Assembly (NCBI GenBank): GCA_030052745.1
Contig: JANBVO010000005.1
Coordinates: 620,001 to 684,000, forward strand
Direction of reading: 5' to 3'
Length of the DNA: 64,000 bases
Source of the DNA: Pleurostoma richardsiae
Lineage: Eukaryota; Ascomycota; Sordariomycetes; Calosphaeriales; Pleurostomataceae
Below, piece after piece: positions 46,661-57,533 of the stretch. Position 1 is the stretch's first letter, and the number at the start of each line of letters is the position of its first letter. A program made the translations under genes and the position numbers. The notes beneath the pieces were generated by a model. That model did not search any database, was not told where the DNA came from, and saw only the letters and a list, made by a program, of their open reading frames with translations.

Positions 46661-48251
46661 ATGCCTCCAACTAAGCTGCCGGAGTCCGGAAACCCACTGT
46701 GCGTAACCGCCCGACCCCCAATAGCCGTATTACCGCCTTCGGTCTTCCTCCCTGCTATCCCGTATCTGTCGTATCCCCTGTCGTCTGAGTATCAGTAGCA
46801 CCGTTGGCCGGTACTCTCCGTCATCGCAACGTCGTATGGGCCATCGTATGGGCACATATACGAGGCTACTGCTCTAGAGATGCATCTTGCCTCCTCGACA
46901 AACGAAGCAGCACAGAGCGCAGGGAACTTTCTAGCTAACGTGCCGGTATGCATCTAGGGTCTTCTTCGATATCACCTTGGGCGGTAAGTTCGCCTGTTTT
47001 GTGCGCAACCCTCACTGCTGGCCCCGCCTCTTTCTTCCATCTGAGTGGTCTAGGTACTCGGGTGCTTTGCTCTGATGTGGAGGGCATGCAGTCCCACTGA
47101 CGGCATCACCACTTCTACGTCCATATTCCCTATGCCGTCGACAGAAGAAGTCTTCATAGAGATGAGGGAGCTTGGTCGCCGAATGGCTGACTGTTTCCTC
47201 CGTGACCGACGGAGAACCATGTCGCGTCGAACGCTTCTCGATCAAGGGATTGAAGAGGCTCTTCAAAGATTTATTCTTGTTACTTTCTCTTCCTTTTCGA
47301 GAACACTTGGACTGTTTTACGCCAGGAGATCCGGATGAGGAGATGGGCACCGCTCTGGTCTGACGATATTACTCTCTCCCCGCATAGGTGAGCCTCTGGG
47401 CCGGATAACCTTCGAACTGTTCAAGGATGTGGTCCCGCGTACGGCGGAGAACTTCCGGCAATTCTGCACCGGGGAGTCAAAGAACAACCTCGGCCGCCCT
47501 CAGGGGTACAAGGGATCAAGGTTCCATCGGATCGTGAGTCTGCTCTCCTGCTTCCTCCTTCTCTTTCTCCCCATGTCTTCACTCCGGCGCGCTCTCCGGG
47601 CGAGCCTTTGAGAGAGATACCCTCACGGGGTATAAGGGACCATTCCAGATTAGGGGCTGAAGAGACGGCCTTGGAATGGGGACGGTAGCAAGACTACTTT
47701 ACTCTTCTGGAGACTAACTGCCGGGTTTCGCAGATCCCCAACTTCATGTGCCAGGGCGGCGACTTCTTGAATGGCGACGGTACGGGATCGACTTGCATCT
47801 ATGGCACAAAAGCCTTCGCCGATGAGAACTTCCTGCTCAAGCACGACCAGCCCGGTCTGCTCTCTATGGCTGTGAGTCTTCTGTCTCCACCGCCCCCCTA
47901 TTATCCCCGATCTCAACCGCGAGACCTCACCTTTCTCCACCCCTATCTTACAAACAGAGCTCACTCTTGAGCTCAGCACGCATCTCCGTACCCCGAAGAA
48001 AGGAGTGACCGCTTCTGGGAAACAATCTGGCTGACAGGCTGAATCTGCAGAACGCGGGACCCAACACCAACGGGTCGCAGTTCTTCATCACGACGGTCCA
48101 GACGCCCTTCCTGGACGGCAAGCACGTCGTGTTCGGCAAGGTCGTCGACGGCATGGACGTGGTGCGCAAGATGGAGGCGACCAAGACCGGCCGCAGGGGC
48201 AAGGACGTGCCGGGCCTGGACGTCGTCATCGCCCAGTGTGGCGAGATGTGA
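46661..48251 (+). CDS. Cyclophilin H, spliceosomal peptidyl-prolyl isomerase
   Basis: Five exons (46661-46698, 46958-46983, 47388-47533, 47734-47871, 48051-48251) encode 182 residues, essentially one cyclophilin domain. Catalytic and binding motifs are present: [15 protein letters not shown] (active-site Arg and Gln), [13 protein letters not shown], and a tryptophan position changed to His in [10 protein letters not shown], as is common in several cyclophilin subfamilies. The leader [22 protein letters not shown] and the [18 protein letters not shown] insert match cyclophilin H (USA-CYP), which binds the U4/U6-associated Prp4 protein in the tri-snRNP. Its four introns (179-404 nt) are far longer than those of its neighbours, and exon 2 is only 26 nt. 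Confidence 0.9.
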
Positions 48252-48901
48252 GCGGCTTCTACATCTGTGCGGGATCGAGGGGTGGCTCGTCGAGTCCCTC
48301 GAGCAGGAAAGCAAGAAAGGGGAGGCGATCAGCCAAGGGAATGCAATAAGCTCCTCGGTGGCTAGTATCTAAAACGGAGAGGGAATGCGTATACAACAAC
48401 ATACAACCGTTGTCGGGCGCTATATGGGAATCATCACACCGTCTACATGCTCGGAGCCTCTTGTCACGCAATACAAAAGTGATAACGTTCAAGTCAAGTC
48501 TGTATATTGCGAGTACGGCCAAATGCCAGATCTGGGCCAACACCCTTAACCATCTCCGAGGATCAAAAAAGCCCGAGTGTCCGCTCCTCCATATGAGCCT
48601 ATGCTGCCGAGCCAGAGCCAAAGGAGATGGTATCACTAAAAAGCAACAATAACGCCAGTATCTAAGCCGTCCATGGCCCTTGTCCCTCTATATGACGTGG
48701 GCCTTTTGTTTCCTGGACGCCGCCTTTGGTATGCACTTTCCTCGTGTTTCCTCCCTGATCCTTGGTCCTCCTGTGCCATCTTGCTCCACTGTCCTTTGTA
48801 TGTACGGGCCCTAGTTTATTTACAGTTGAATATGTCGCAAAAAAAGACATAGGCTGGTCTCTTTATAGCGGCGGGATGTCTGTGTCGACGTCTTATGCCG
48901 G
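48252..48901. other. Convergent intergenic gap, 650 bases
   Basis: Between the cyclophilin stop and the stop of the secreted HSW protein. Includes T/C-rich and GGTCCTCC-type repeats near 48700-48790. No supported gene. Confidence 0.45.
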
Positions 48902-50376
48902 TCAGAGTCGCCGGTCGCCAACCGCACGGCGAGGCGATCGCTTAGCCCGAGTGAAGGGAGTGACGGCTGGAGGATTGCTGTCCGACTGCACGGTCGATGC
49001 AGCGTCGCCATCGGCTACTACAGCCGTCGTCGTGATGGCTGCGACAGGAGAAGTTGTGGCTGAGGGGCCGTCCGTCTCGGTGACAGTAACAGTGACGAAG
49101 TCGTCCGTCACGGTTACTGTTACAGTCTTCATCCCTCGAGTGTGTCCCGAGGACTTCGTCTTAGTCTGCAGCGTCGTTGGAACAGCATCGCTTGCGGACG
49201 CAGTTCCAGCGCGGGAGGTGCTGGTAACGGAGTCGGAGGATCCTGACTCGTCTGGGACCGCGACATCAAAGTTGCTGCTCATCTGATCGAAGATTGCGAT
49301 GTTGTTGCGGTCCTGGTTCTTGACAAAGCTCTCAGTGAGCGGCTGCGCCAACTTGATGCTGCTATCACTCTGGTTGGTGCAAGCCGGACTCTTGACGCTT
49401 CCCAAATCGTCGCTGCAGGGGTCAACAAGATTTAGCTCGATGCAGCTCGTGTACACTAGAAGACATGGGTCAGCAGGTGCTTCGTATCGTATATTAATGC
49501 AAGAAGAAAAGGAGGCAAAAAAGAGAAAGAAAGAAAAAGGGGTTGGAAGCATTGTTGAATGGTTGCAGATGGGGTAAAGGAGAATAGAAGGTAGAGAGAT
49601 GACTTACGCTCGGGCGTCTCAATGTTGTTCGGGTCACTCTGGTTGCCAGCCGAATCCTTGAGAGTTGGCCAGTCCCAGACCCAGTAGAGAGTATAGCCTG
49701 AGCCGGTCTCAAGATCCGTAGGTAACTGGAGGTCAGACTGGCACCATAGGTCTGCTCCCTGAGGGGCCTCGGCCTCTTTGGGGAACTCGGCTATTCGCTG
49801 CTGGGACAATGCACTGTTCGGGTTGACCTGGTAGCACTGACCGTCGTCGAAGTTCCTCGTCGACAAGAGTCTGCCCCTGCCGTCACCGCCTTGACCGTCC
49901 GCGGTCCAGACCTTGTGGATGGAGAGCAGGGTATCGTTGTTAGAAGGCTGATTAGTTCCGTAGATGTAGACAGTTCCTCTATTGTCCGGCTTTCCCTTCT
50001 GAGTTCCCGGCGAGGTGACATGACCGTTTTCCTGGTACCGCAGTGCAATGACATCTCCAGAAGCAGTTGTCAGGCGAGGAAATTCCGAGCTGTAGTTGCC
50101 GACTGTCTGGGAGGGGTGGCAGATATTGTCAGTTTCGAGGATGACCTTCCCACCAGTTCTGCCGTTGGGAGGAATCAAGTAGTTGTCCATGCTGTCTGTA
50201 AATCCAGGGCCGCCATGCTCGACATAGCCACGGATGAAACCGGGAGTTCCAATCATGGTGCCGTTCGTTGCCACGCGCATGAGCTGGTCCACCCAAGAGT
50301 GGGCTGTGGCGGGAGTGGCTGCGGTGAGCAGCAAAGCTGCGCCGACTGCACGCCTTACACGCGAAGACATAGTCAT
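48902..50376 (-). CDS. Secreted HSW-type protein (DUF7492-like)
   Basis: Two exons (50376-49608 and 49455-48902, 152-nt intron) encode 440 residues. A clear signal peptide ends in TPATA, so the mature protein should begin HSWVDQL with His26 first. The next 240 residues resemble a fungal secreted family I associate with DUF7492: GTPGFIRGYVEHGGPGFTD, IPPNGRTGG, DNICHPSQTVGNYS, GDVIALRYQENGHVT, and GSGYTLYWVWDWP near the C-terminal side, with paired cysteines. The tail is Ser/Thr/Val-rich (TVTVTVTDDFVTVTVTE), a likely O-glycosylated spacer, and ends without a hydrophobic GPI signal. The function is not known to me. ATG codons at 50376 and 50370 are both usable; the first is chosen. Confidence 0.82.
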
Positions 50377-53300
50377 GTTCCTGTCGAGTTCCCGTGATCT
50401 GTCTCGGAAAAATTGATAAGGAAGAAATCCAGTTCTCTCCTCTGATGTAATGAGTGAGCGTGTTGTCTGAAACGATACTCGATATGCGGTGCTTCGAATA
50501 TTGCTGGGAGTGATTGTCTCGTTGTTCTCGAAGTTTGCGGTTTGCAATGGTCTGGTGGGCTCAGGGGTCAAGGAAGGAACGGACTCGAAGCTCGTCGAGA
50601 ACTCGAAGATATTTAAACGTCCAGCGTCATCAGCAGCCCGGCTGAACGAAGAAATGAAAGGAAAAGGGAAGTCCTTTGATCACAATGGCATCGTTGAGAA
50701 GAGGCGGAGGGGGCCGTCAATGGTATTCTGACTGGATCGCCTTTGTTTGTTTGATGCCGAGTTGTCTGTGAGTCAATAGGGACAATATGCTTTGTCCGCG
50801 CACAATAGCTTGAGTGGTTGGGTGGTTTGGTGGGTGTGGCGAGAAGAGAAGAGGAGGAAGAGGAGGAGCGGCGCGAGGACAGGGAAAAATTCTCGGGAAG
50901 AAGGTCGCCGCAAGGCGGTCGTCGTGAGGTGTTGTCGTTCTGAGCTGCGGATGTGGTGAGTTGAAGGTGAGAAATGAGACCCTCCAGGTGGGAGCTGGAA
51001 CGGTGGAGGAAACAAAACGACGAGGGCCGGCGTAGGCACAATAAAAGTAGGTGGACACGAGGGAAAAAGAGAGGATATGATCACTTGATCGTCGACAGGC
51101 TTGAGTGTTATCCCGGCTGGAGAAGAACCCGGAGAAGTCAGGCAACGAAGAAAGAAAGACGATCGACAAGGAGGGTGACAGGGTCGGAAAAGGGACCAGA
51201 TAAAAGGCACTTTGTGTGCCAGCTTTTCAAGCCTGGGTCGGAATGTCACCGCGACGGGATCACAGGCTCCCATCCTCACACTTTGCATTCACAAGGGGCA
51301 TGGGTTGAGGCCATCCCGGCCGACCCAGTCGGACATATTCGGTGGCCAGATATGCAGAGCCTGGTAGGAAGAAGCACGCGAGACTCTAGGCCGGCAGTGA
51401 TACGTCCCTAGACGACGCATGGTGTGTGTGTGTGTACAGTAGTACATGGCTATCGGTAGAAACAGACGATATATCGGAGGTCTCAAAGGTACCACAGGCA
51501 TCGAACGGCCGTGCCATGTCCGGATGTGTCGTGAAGCATCGCTCTCCTCCACCCAAATATCGCACCTGGGTTGATGTGGTACGTCCCCTGGTACCTCGCG
51601 TGGTGGGCGGCTCTTGCTTCCGTGTGGGTGGTCGCCAAGCCTTTCTGACAGGGGCCTAACCTGCCCCTTTGGGCTGGATCTAGCGGGGGAGGCTCCTTCC
51701 CTGCAGGCATTGTTTGGATCAGAACGCTCCTTCCTCAGGCACACGAGCCACCCTGCCTTGCCAGGTAGCCGGTGAGTCACTTTTAGTGCGCTCAACACGA
51801 ACAAAGTACAAGGATTGTACCTCTCCTGTTTGTCCGATCTCAAATCTGGAACAAGGGGCACAGGAAGGAGCCCCTGGCGCGGTGTACAATGTGGTCCCTG
51901 CACGCCCTGCTGTGCTGCGAATGACTGCAAAATATCTGCATCTATTTCGATGGCCCCTTGGCAAGGCTTGCTGGGATCTTCATTCTGTCCCGCCATCGAC
52001 GTCGCCCAATCATCTCTACAATATCTGGCACCGTTCGAACTGCCAGAGCGTTGCAGGAAAAAGAGCCCTGCCGTCAACCATTCGCCCCTGACGACTGCGA
52101 ATGCGGCGGCTAGCATCCTCTGGTGGCCACGATGGCCGTCGCACCAACTTCACCGTGTCCAGTCCTTACGAAGCACGACCGGGGCGTTTGGTTGGCCCAG
52201 CTTGGCGCCTCTGGCGGTCCTGCCGCGTAATCGTTAATAAATCTATTTATCTGCTCCTGTCCTCATCTCGGCTATCTCATGGCGGCACGACATTGGTATT
52301 TCTTGTCCTCTTGCTCATGCCATACCGGCGGCGCCTAGACCACCCATCGCTTCCTGGCGCGCAGCTCTCGAACGCTCTGGATGGCACCAAACCTCCAGGA
52401 CACATTGACAGAGAGTCCAGACTGGTACCATATCGCAATCCTGTTGTCTGCCGGAGCAAAAGGGCCCACATGAGGATGGACACAAGGATGTCTGTCTCAC
52501 CATCACAAGGACCCCTTCTCACAGAGCAGGCATGACCCACGTCAGTTTATCCGGCGTGATCTCCAATGCGGCATCAAGTGTGGCGAACCGCACTGAAGAA
52601 GGGACGTGCGCCTCCAGATGCAAGTGTTTGCAGCCGAAGATTGCAAAGCTTTTGCCTGTTGTAAGCCAATTCCGCCGGTCTGGGTGTGGCTCACCTGCAT
52701 CTCCGCATTCGACGACTTCCGTCCGCGACGGCTACTGTTTCATCCCTAGAGCACTATACCACCCCGGCCCGCACCGCGCCGGCATTCTTTATCCGTGACA
52801 GTATCTTGCACGCTATCGGGGAGAAAGAGCTCGGCTTCTCTTTGTCTCGTAGTCATGGCGGGAATTGCAGTAGTGCTGCGAGCAACTTTCTACTACGTGT
52901 GCGCGTTACGCGGACGTTCTTATCCTGGCGTTTGTGAAACTGCCGGTCCCTTTTGTCTGCATTACCCCCTACGAACTCAACCTTCTATCGATAGTCGATA
53001 GGAGAAAGTTGCTGTGGGAGATCACATATCACCTCGATCCACTTGGCTGGGGATGTTTCTCTTGGCGCTCACATCGTGGATCGTCTGATATTGTTGAAAC
53101 GACCGAGGTTCAAGGAACCCGGCCTTCAAGGATGCAAAGACGTTTGCCCACGTTTCTTAGCAGAACTTGACAAAATCTCTTACATATAGCCGTGGAGACT
53201 GTTAGTGGGAAAGCTCTCCTCGTGCAAGATGTCGGTTTCTGCCACAGCGTGCGTATCGTTCCTCCAGCAGTTTTGATGCTCTAGCGGCAGGTCTCAAGCC

Positions 53301-53609
53301 TAAAACCGAATATCAGCTGTTCCTAGATAGGGGTTTCTCTGTCCTTCCCCATTTTGAGTCAACGTCGGCAACTAGGGGAACAGCACTAAGTGGCAAGACA
53401 ATCGAGTCAATGAAGAGAATCATTTTCGGCCGTGACGCATGATAGTAATACATCATAAAGTACAGATGAAGAACCCAGCAGATTTCCCCCCACAACCCGA
53501 GAACACCAAAACACCCGTCGTGATTCCATACGCAGTTCATCTTCCGTGTTTCATCAAGCATACAGTCAGGCCTCTTAGTCGTTGGAAAGACTGAAAGGAG
53601 CCTTTCTCT
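50377..53609. other. Intergenic, 3.2 kb
   Basis: Between the start of the HSW protein gene and the stop of abaA, both on the minus strand. A 275-codon minus frame (51289-52116) has no known motif and is contradicted by equally long frames opposite. A (GT)7-type microsatellite lies at about 51421-51435. The region holds the promoter of the HSW gene. Confidence 0.5.
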
Positions 53610-56600
53610 TCACCATACGTTGCCCTTGACGTCCATCATGGCCGGCGGCGCCACGAACTCTGGGCCTCCCATTCTCCGCCTCACGTGCACCCGCTCGTCG
53701 AGGTTGCTGTCCGTCCGGCTTCTCTTCAGGGGCCGCGCCGTTCTCGACCCGTCGTCCCATCCACCGCCGGCGCCGCTCTGCATCCAGCCCTGTGGCGTCG
53801 TCGCGGCCGCTCCCGCCCACATGTTCCTGCCGTCCGCTGCAGGTGCGTTCCAGTGCTGCTGGGGGATGTGTGACGGGGTCGGCGGGCCCGAAGGCCGGCC
53901 GGTCACACCGCCCCTGTCGCCATTGCCGCTGCCGCTCTCGGCTGGGGTGCCATGCTGCCAGTTCAGCGTCGAGTTCGCCTGGTGGTTGCCGTTGTTGAAC
54001 GACGTGCTCCAGTGCTGAGCGGCCGCGACGTCGGGGGCCAGGCCGGCCGCCTCCCAGCTGGTCCCGTCGGCGGCGGCGAGGTAAGCGTCCGCCGAGGCGG
54101 GCCCGCAGGCAACGAGCGCGCCCGGGTTGCTGTCGACAGTGGACGTCGCGGACATGAAGCTCAGGTTGTGCGCGCCCAGGTGGTGCGGGTCGTGCGCGGC
54201 GTGGTGGTGGGCCGGCATGCCGACCGCGGAGCCGTCGAAGCTGCTGGGGAACGCGGGAGGCAGGGCGGCCGTGGGCGGGGGCGTGGCGAGGCCGCTCGAG
54301 AAGGAATCCATGATGCTGATGGGATCGGGCCCGTAGCCGGGCGGCATGCCTCCGTGGTGCGGGTGGTGCGGGCGGGGGTGGTGGTGAGGTCCGGCGGCGC
54401 CGGCGCCGCCCTGCATCTGGCTCATGGTCTGCATGGTATCCCAGGCCGAGGTGAAGTTCTCGCTCATCACGGCGCCCAGCTGCTGCTGATACGACGGTGG
54501 GGGGCTCTGGACGGCCTCCCGCCCGCTGATGAGCATCTGCGCCTGGTGCTGAGGCGACTCCGGGTCAAGCGCGGTCAGGAAGCGCCACTCAGTGCCCGGG
54601 CTCAGCATCACGGTCTCGTGCTTGGCATTCAGGTACGGGTGGCACCGGTCGAACGTCCAGACCAGGACGGCGCGGCGCGTCCACGCCTGCCGGCCGTGAG
54701 CGTCGCGCGGGCACGACCACAGCTCCTGCAGCATGCCGACCTGGCGGATGAGGTCCAGCTGCGTGAGGTCACCGTCGGCGGCCGCCTGCTTGGGCTGCTC
54801 CTCCGGCTCGTCCTCGTCCGGCCTGTAGGCGCGCTTGCGCCCGCGGTACTCAGACCCGTAATCCGGGCCCTGGCTGGCTGACTTGGCCCGCTGCTTGCGC
54901 TCCTCGGCGTCGGCGCTCCGGCGGCCGCCCGTGCCCCGCACCTCGGGGTACGCCGGATAGTGCGCGCAGAGGCTGAGCGTGGTGGCCCACTGCTGGGCGG
55001 GGAAGGGCACGCGGCAGATGTCCCCGCGGCGGCGGCTGTGCATGCAGTCGCAGTTGGGATTGCGGTCGTCGCAGCCCGGGCCGTGCTGGAACAGCTCGCC
55101 GACGTCGTTGGTCATCTTGCACAGGGTGGGCTCGGCGACACCGCAGAGCTCGGCGGGGCGCGCCAGCCGCGTGACCACCTTCCACCGGTGGTTCTGCAGG
55201 GCGGGCTGCGCGACGGTGATCTTGATCATGCTGTTGAGGTCGGAGCCCTCGGGCAGCCGGCTAACGGTGTACAGGTCCAGGGTGACGTGCATGTGGAGGA
55301 TGTCGCACCGGCTGTCCTGCGCCGCGGTCTCGAGCGCGTCGTTGAGCTCCGGGAACGTGTCCCGCCACTCCAGGGAGATGTCGCGCACCGAGGTCGACTC
55401 CCGCTGCTTCATGTTCCACGTGTACTCGTGCAGCAGCGTGTTGCGGATGGCGCGGTCCTCCTTGTCGCGGCCCGCCCAGTCCTCCCTGCCGTTCAGGAAG
55501 TTGTATCTGTGCGGGAAGACGGACTCGTCAATGAGCCCCTCGCTGTCGTGGTAGCTGTTCCCGTCAGCATCGTCGCGGATCCTCTTGTTCGACACGTAGA
55601 TCCAGCACGTGCGTGGCTTGACCGCCACCAGGGCGTCGGAGGCAAGGAGCTGCGCGAAGTACTCGTAGTTGGGGCGCACGTCCGGGAGCCGGTCCTGCGC
55701 CAGGGCGATGAGGACCGGGTTGGTCTTGAAGGACTCGGACTTGACGTCGTCCTTGAGCTTCTTGTTGCCGCCCATGTTGGGGGCGTTGTCCTTCTCCTTG
55801 CCGAAGAAGAAGTGGTCTGTGAGGGGGCGGGCGCCAGCCAGTCAGCGACGAGTACGGTGAAACGCAGGCTGCAGCCAACAGGCAAACAATAGATGCAGCA
55901 TGCAGGGTCCTATTGTCCCTGCTCTTGGCACTGCCTATGCAGGGCAAAATCACACACGGACACGACGAATGGAGGCGTCACTTACAGCAACGGTGGTGTA
56001 TGAAGAAGTTCTTCAGCACCTGGATGTGACTGGACACCTGCTTGCGTTCCCGACGCCACTCCTTTGCGTTGGGCTCTGCGCCCGGAGGCAAGGAGCGAAG
56101 GTAAGCAATCCAGAGATACTCTGATATCAACATGTTTCGGCCGTAGAGCTGCTTCTTCATGGAGAACTTCCTCCTGCCCATCTGCGGGATCAATAGCAAG
56201 GCTGCGAGAGGGGCGGTAAGCAAGGGGACATCTCATTCATCGAAGCCTGGTTGAGGCTTCCGAGGTGAGGGGACTGACCATCAAGGAAGGCATCCTCCAG
56301 GAGGTCCGGCCACTTCTGGTCGGACTTGTCTGCCTGTCTTTCCCGGTACTGCTTGAACTCGGGTGACAGGTAGATGGGGTTGACGCCATACTTGCTCCTC
56401 TTCTGCAGCTGGCTGTGCTGGCGGCGGAGCCTGAGGCCTGTGGTGTTGTAGGGCGACCCGACGGACTGAGTCGGGACGATGGGCGGTGTTGGTATTGACC
56501 GCAAGGAAGGAGAGGCTGAGGTGAGTGAAGATGCTTGAGAGCACAGGGTCAAGGGACCGACGTTCTGGTGATGGTGGTGCTGCTGCTGGCCGTTGCCGTC

Positions 56601-56720
56601 AGACTCAGTCAACGGCTGCCTGGAGCTCGACAGATCGTGGTGGCTCTGGTCATAGGGGTAATCCGGCGGCGGCGAGAAGCGCTGTGACGGCAGCACCGAG
56701 CGCGGGAGCTCCATTGTCAT
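53610..56720 (-). CDS. abaA: TEA/ATTS transcription factor AbaA
   Basis: Three exons (56720-56279, 56201-55986, 55816-53610) encode 954 residues. The TEA domain (about 135-225) is assembled across two introns: QKWPDLLEDAFLD, then ALLLIPQMGRRKFSMKKQLYG, and SSHIQVLKNFFIHHRC joined to YHFFFG. AbaA is the middle regulator of conidiation in the BrlA-AbaA-WetA cascade; TEA proteins of this group bind CATTCY. Downstream lies the conserved AbaA body (PNYEYFAQLLASDALVAVKPRTCWIYVSN, FLNGREDWAGRD, and a region with HGPGCDDRNPNCDC), then a His/Pro/Gly-rich disordered C-terminus and a basic KRSRTDSN. The length exceeds the roughly 800 residues of Aspergillus AbaA, mostly through the low-complexity tail. 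Upstream DNA carries several of its own binding motifs. Confidence 0.92.
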
Positions 56721-56739
56721 GGAGGTATGTGTGTGTGGC

Positions 56740-57170
56740 GGAATGCTTCGGGGAGGATGGCAAGAATGAATGGGGATGCCTTCAGGCTCTTTTGTCGAAA
56801 GGAACGTTGGGTTTGTGCAAGAGAATGGAAGAGGGCTGAGAAGAAATGTAGAAAGGAATGACAGCGAAGCGCGATCCAGAGATCAAATATGTTGAGCTGA
56901 CGAAAGGCATTGTTTCGAGGGCAGCCCGTATAGCTTATAACAACCCAGAGGACGAGCCTCCCGTCGTCCCCCGTGAAGCCCGGGATCGACTCTGGACGGA
57001 CACTAGATCGAGCACTTGCTCCACAAGACATCGTCCTGGCTAGGGTGACGAGGCCCCTGTCCCCGAGCCTCCTCGAGGTGGTGCATCGCGACGGCAAGCG
57101 CTGGGCGATTCAGGTACACACGCGAAGACTTTTCCTTCTTTGCGGAGAGATCGCAGCCGGCACTGGAATG
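56740..57170. promoter_or_regulatory. Cluster of AbaA boxes upstream of abaA
   Basis: Five CATTCY motifs, all on the same (minus) strand, at 56740-56745, 56763-56768, 56822-56827, 56855-56860 and 57165-57170. The first four fall within 121 bases directly upstream of the abaA start. CATTCY is the known site of Aspergillus AbaA, which activates itself. The density is well above the roughly one per kb expected by chance. Confidence 0.5.
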
Positions 57171-57533
57171 TAGGGAGATCAGGGAGGGGATCCAAGGCTG
57201 CCTTAACCCGCGGGTGGCGACGCTGTTGGCCGGATGTCAGTAGGTTCGCGAGCGTGAGGCATGTAGTTGAGATTAACATCTTCCATCTTCACACAATAGT
57301 GGGTGGTCCAGTAGTCACGCTCGGCTGAAGGGCCGCTGTCCGCCCTTTGAAGGAGGTTCCGATAAAGTGGGGCCACACTGAGCCCTGTTGTGTTGATTGT
57401 TGGTCGGCGTCGAAGAAACGCCCCTTGGCAAGGGCGCCGAGACACAATTGGCAACCCGCCGCCCTGTCTAGAGGGCTAATGCTTGCCCTTTAACCCCCCA
57501 GTTCGATAAAATCCACCGCGTCTTCATCAAATA
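57171..57533. other. Rest of the abaA upstream region
   Basis: Reaches from the distal AbaA box to the stop of mrd1. No gene seen. Confidence 0.45.

Noticed and set aside
46984-47387. C/D-like boxes (CTGATGT, CTGA) in cyclophilin intron 2
   Set aside because: Boxes are imperfect and too close together, and no terminal stem is found.
51289-52116. A 275-codon minus-strand frame between the HSW gene and abaA
   Set aside because: No motif, high Trp/Cys/His content, and frames on the other strand are nearly as long. Could be an orphan gene, but not supported.
53952-55892. Two 309-310-codon plus-strand frames
   Set aside because: Both lie antisense to abaA; kept open by high G+C at third positions.
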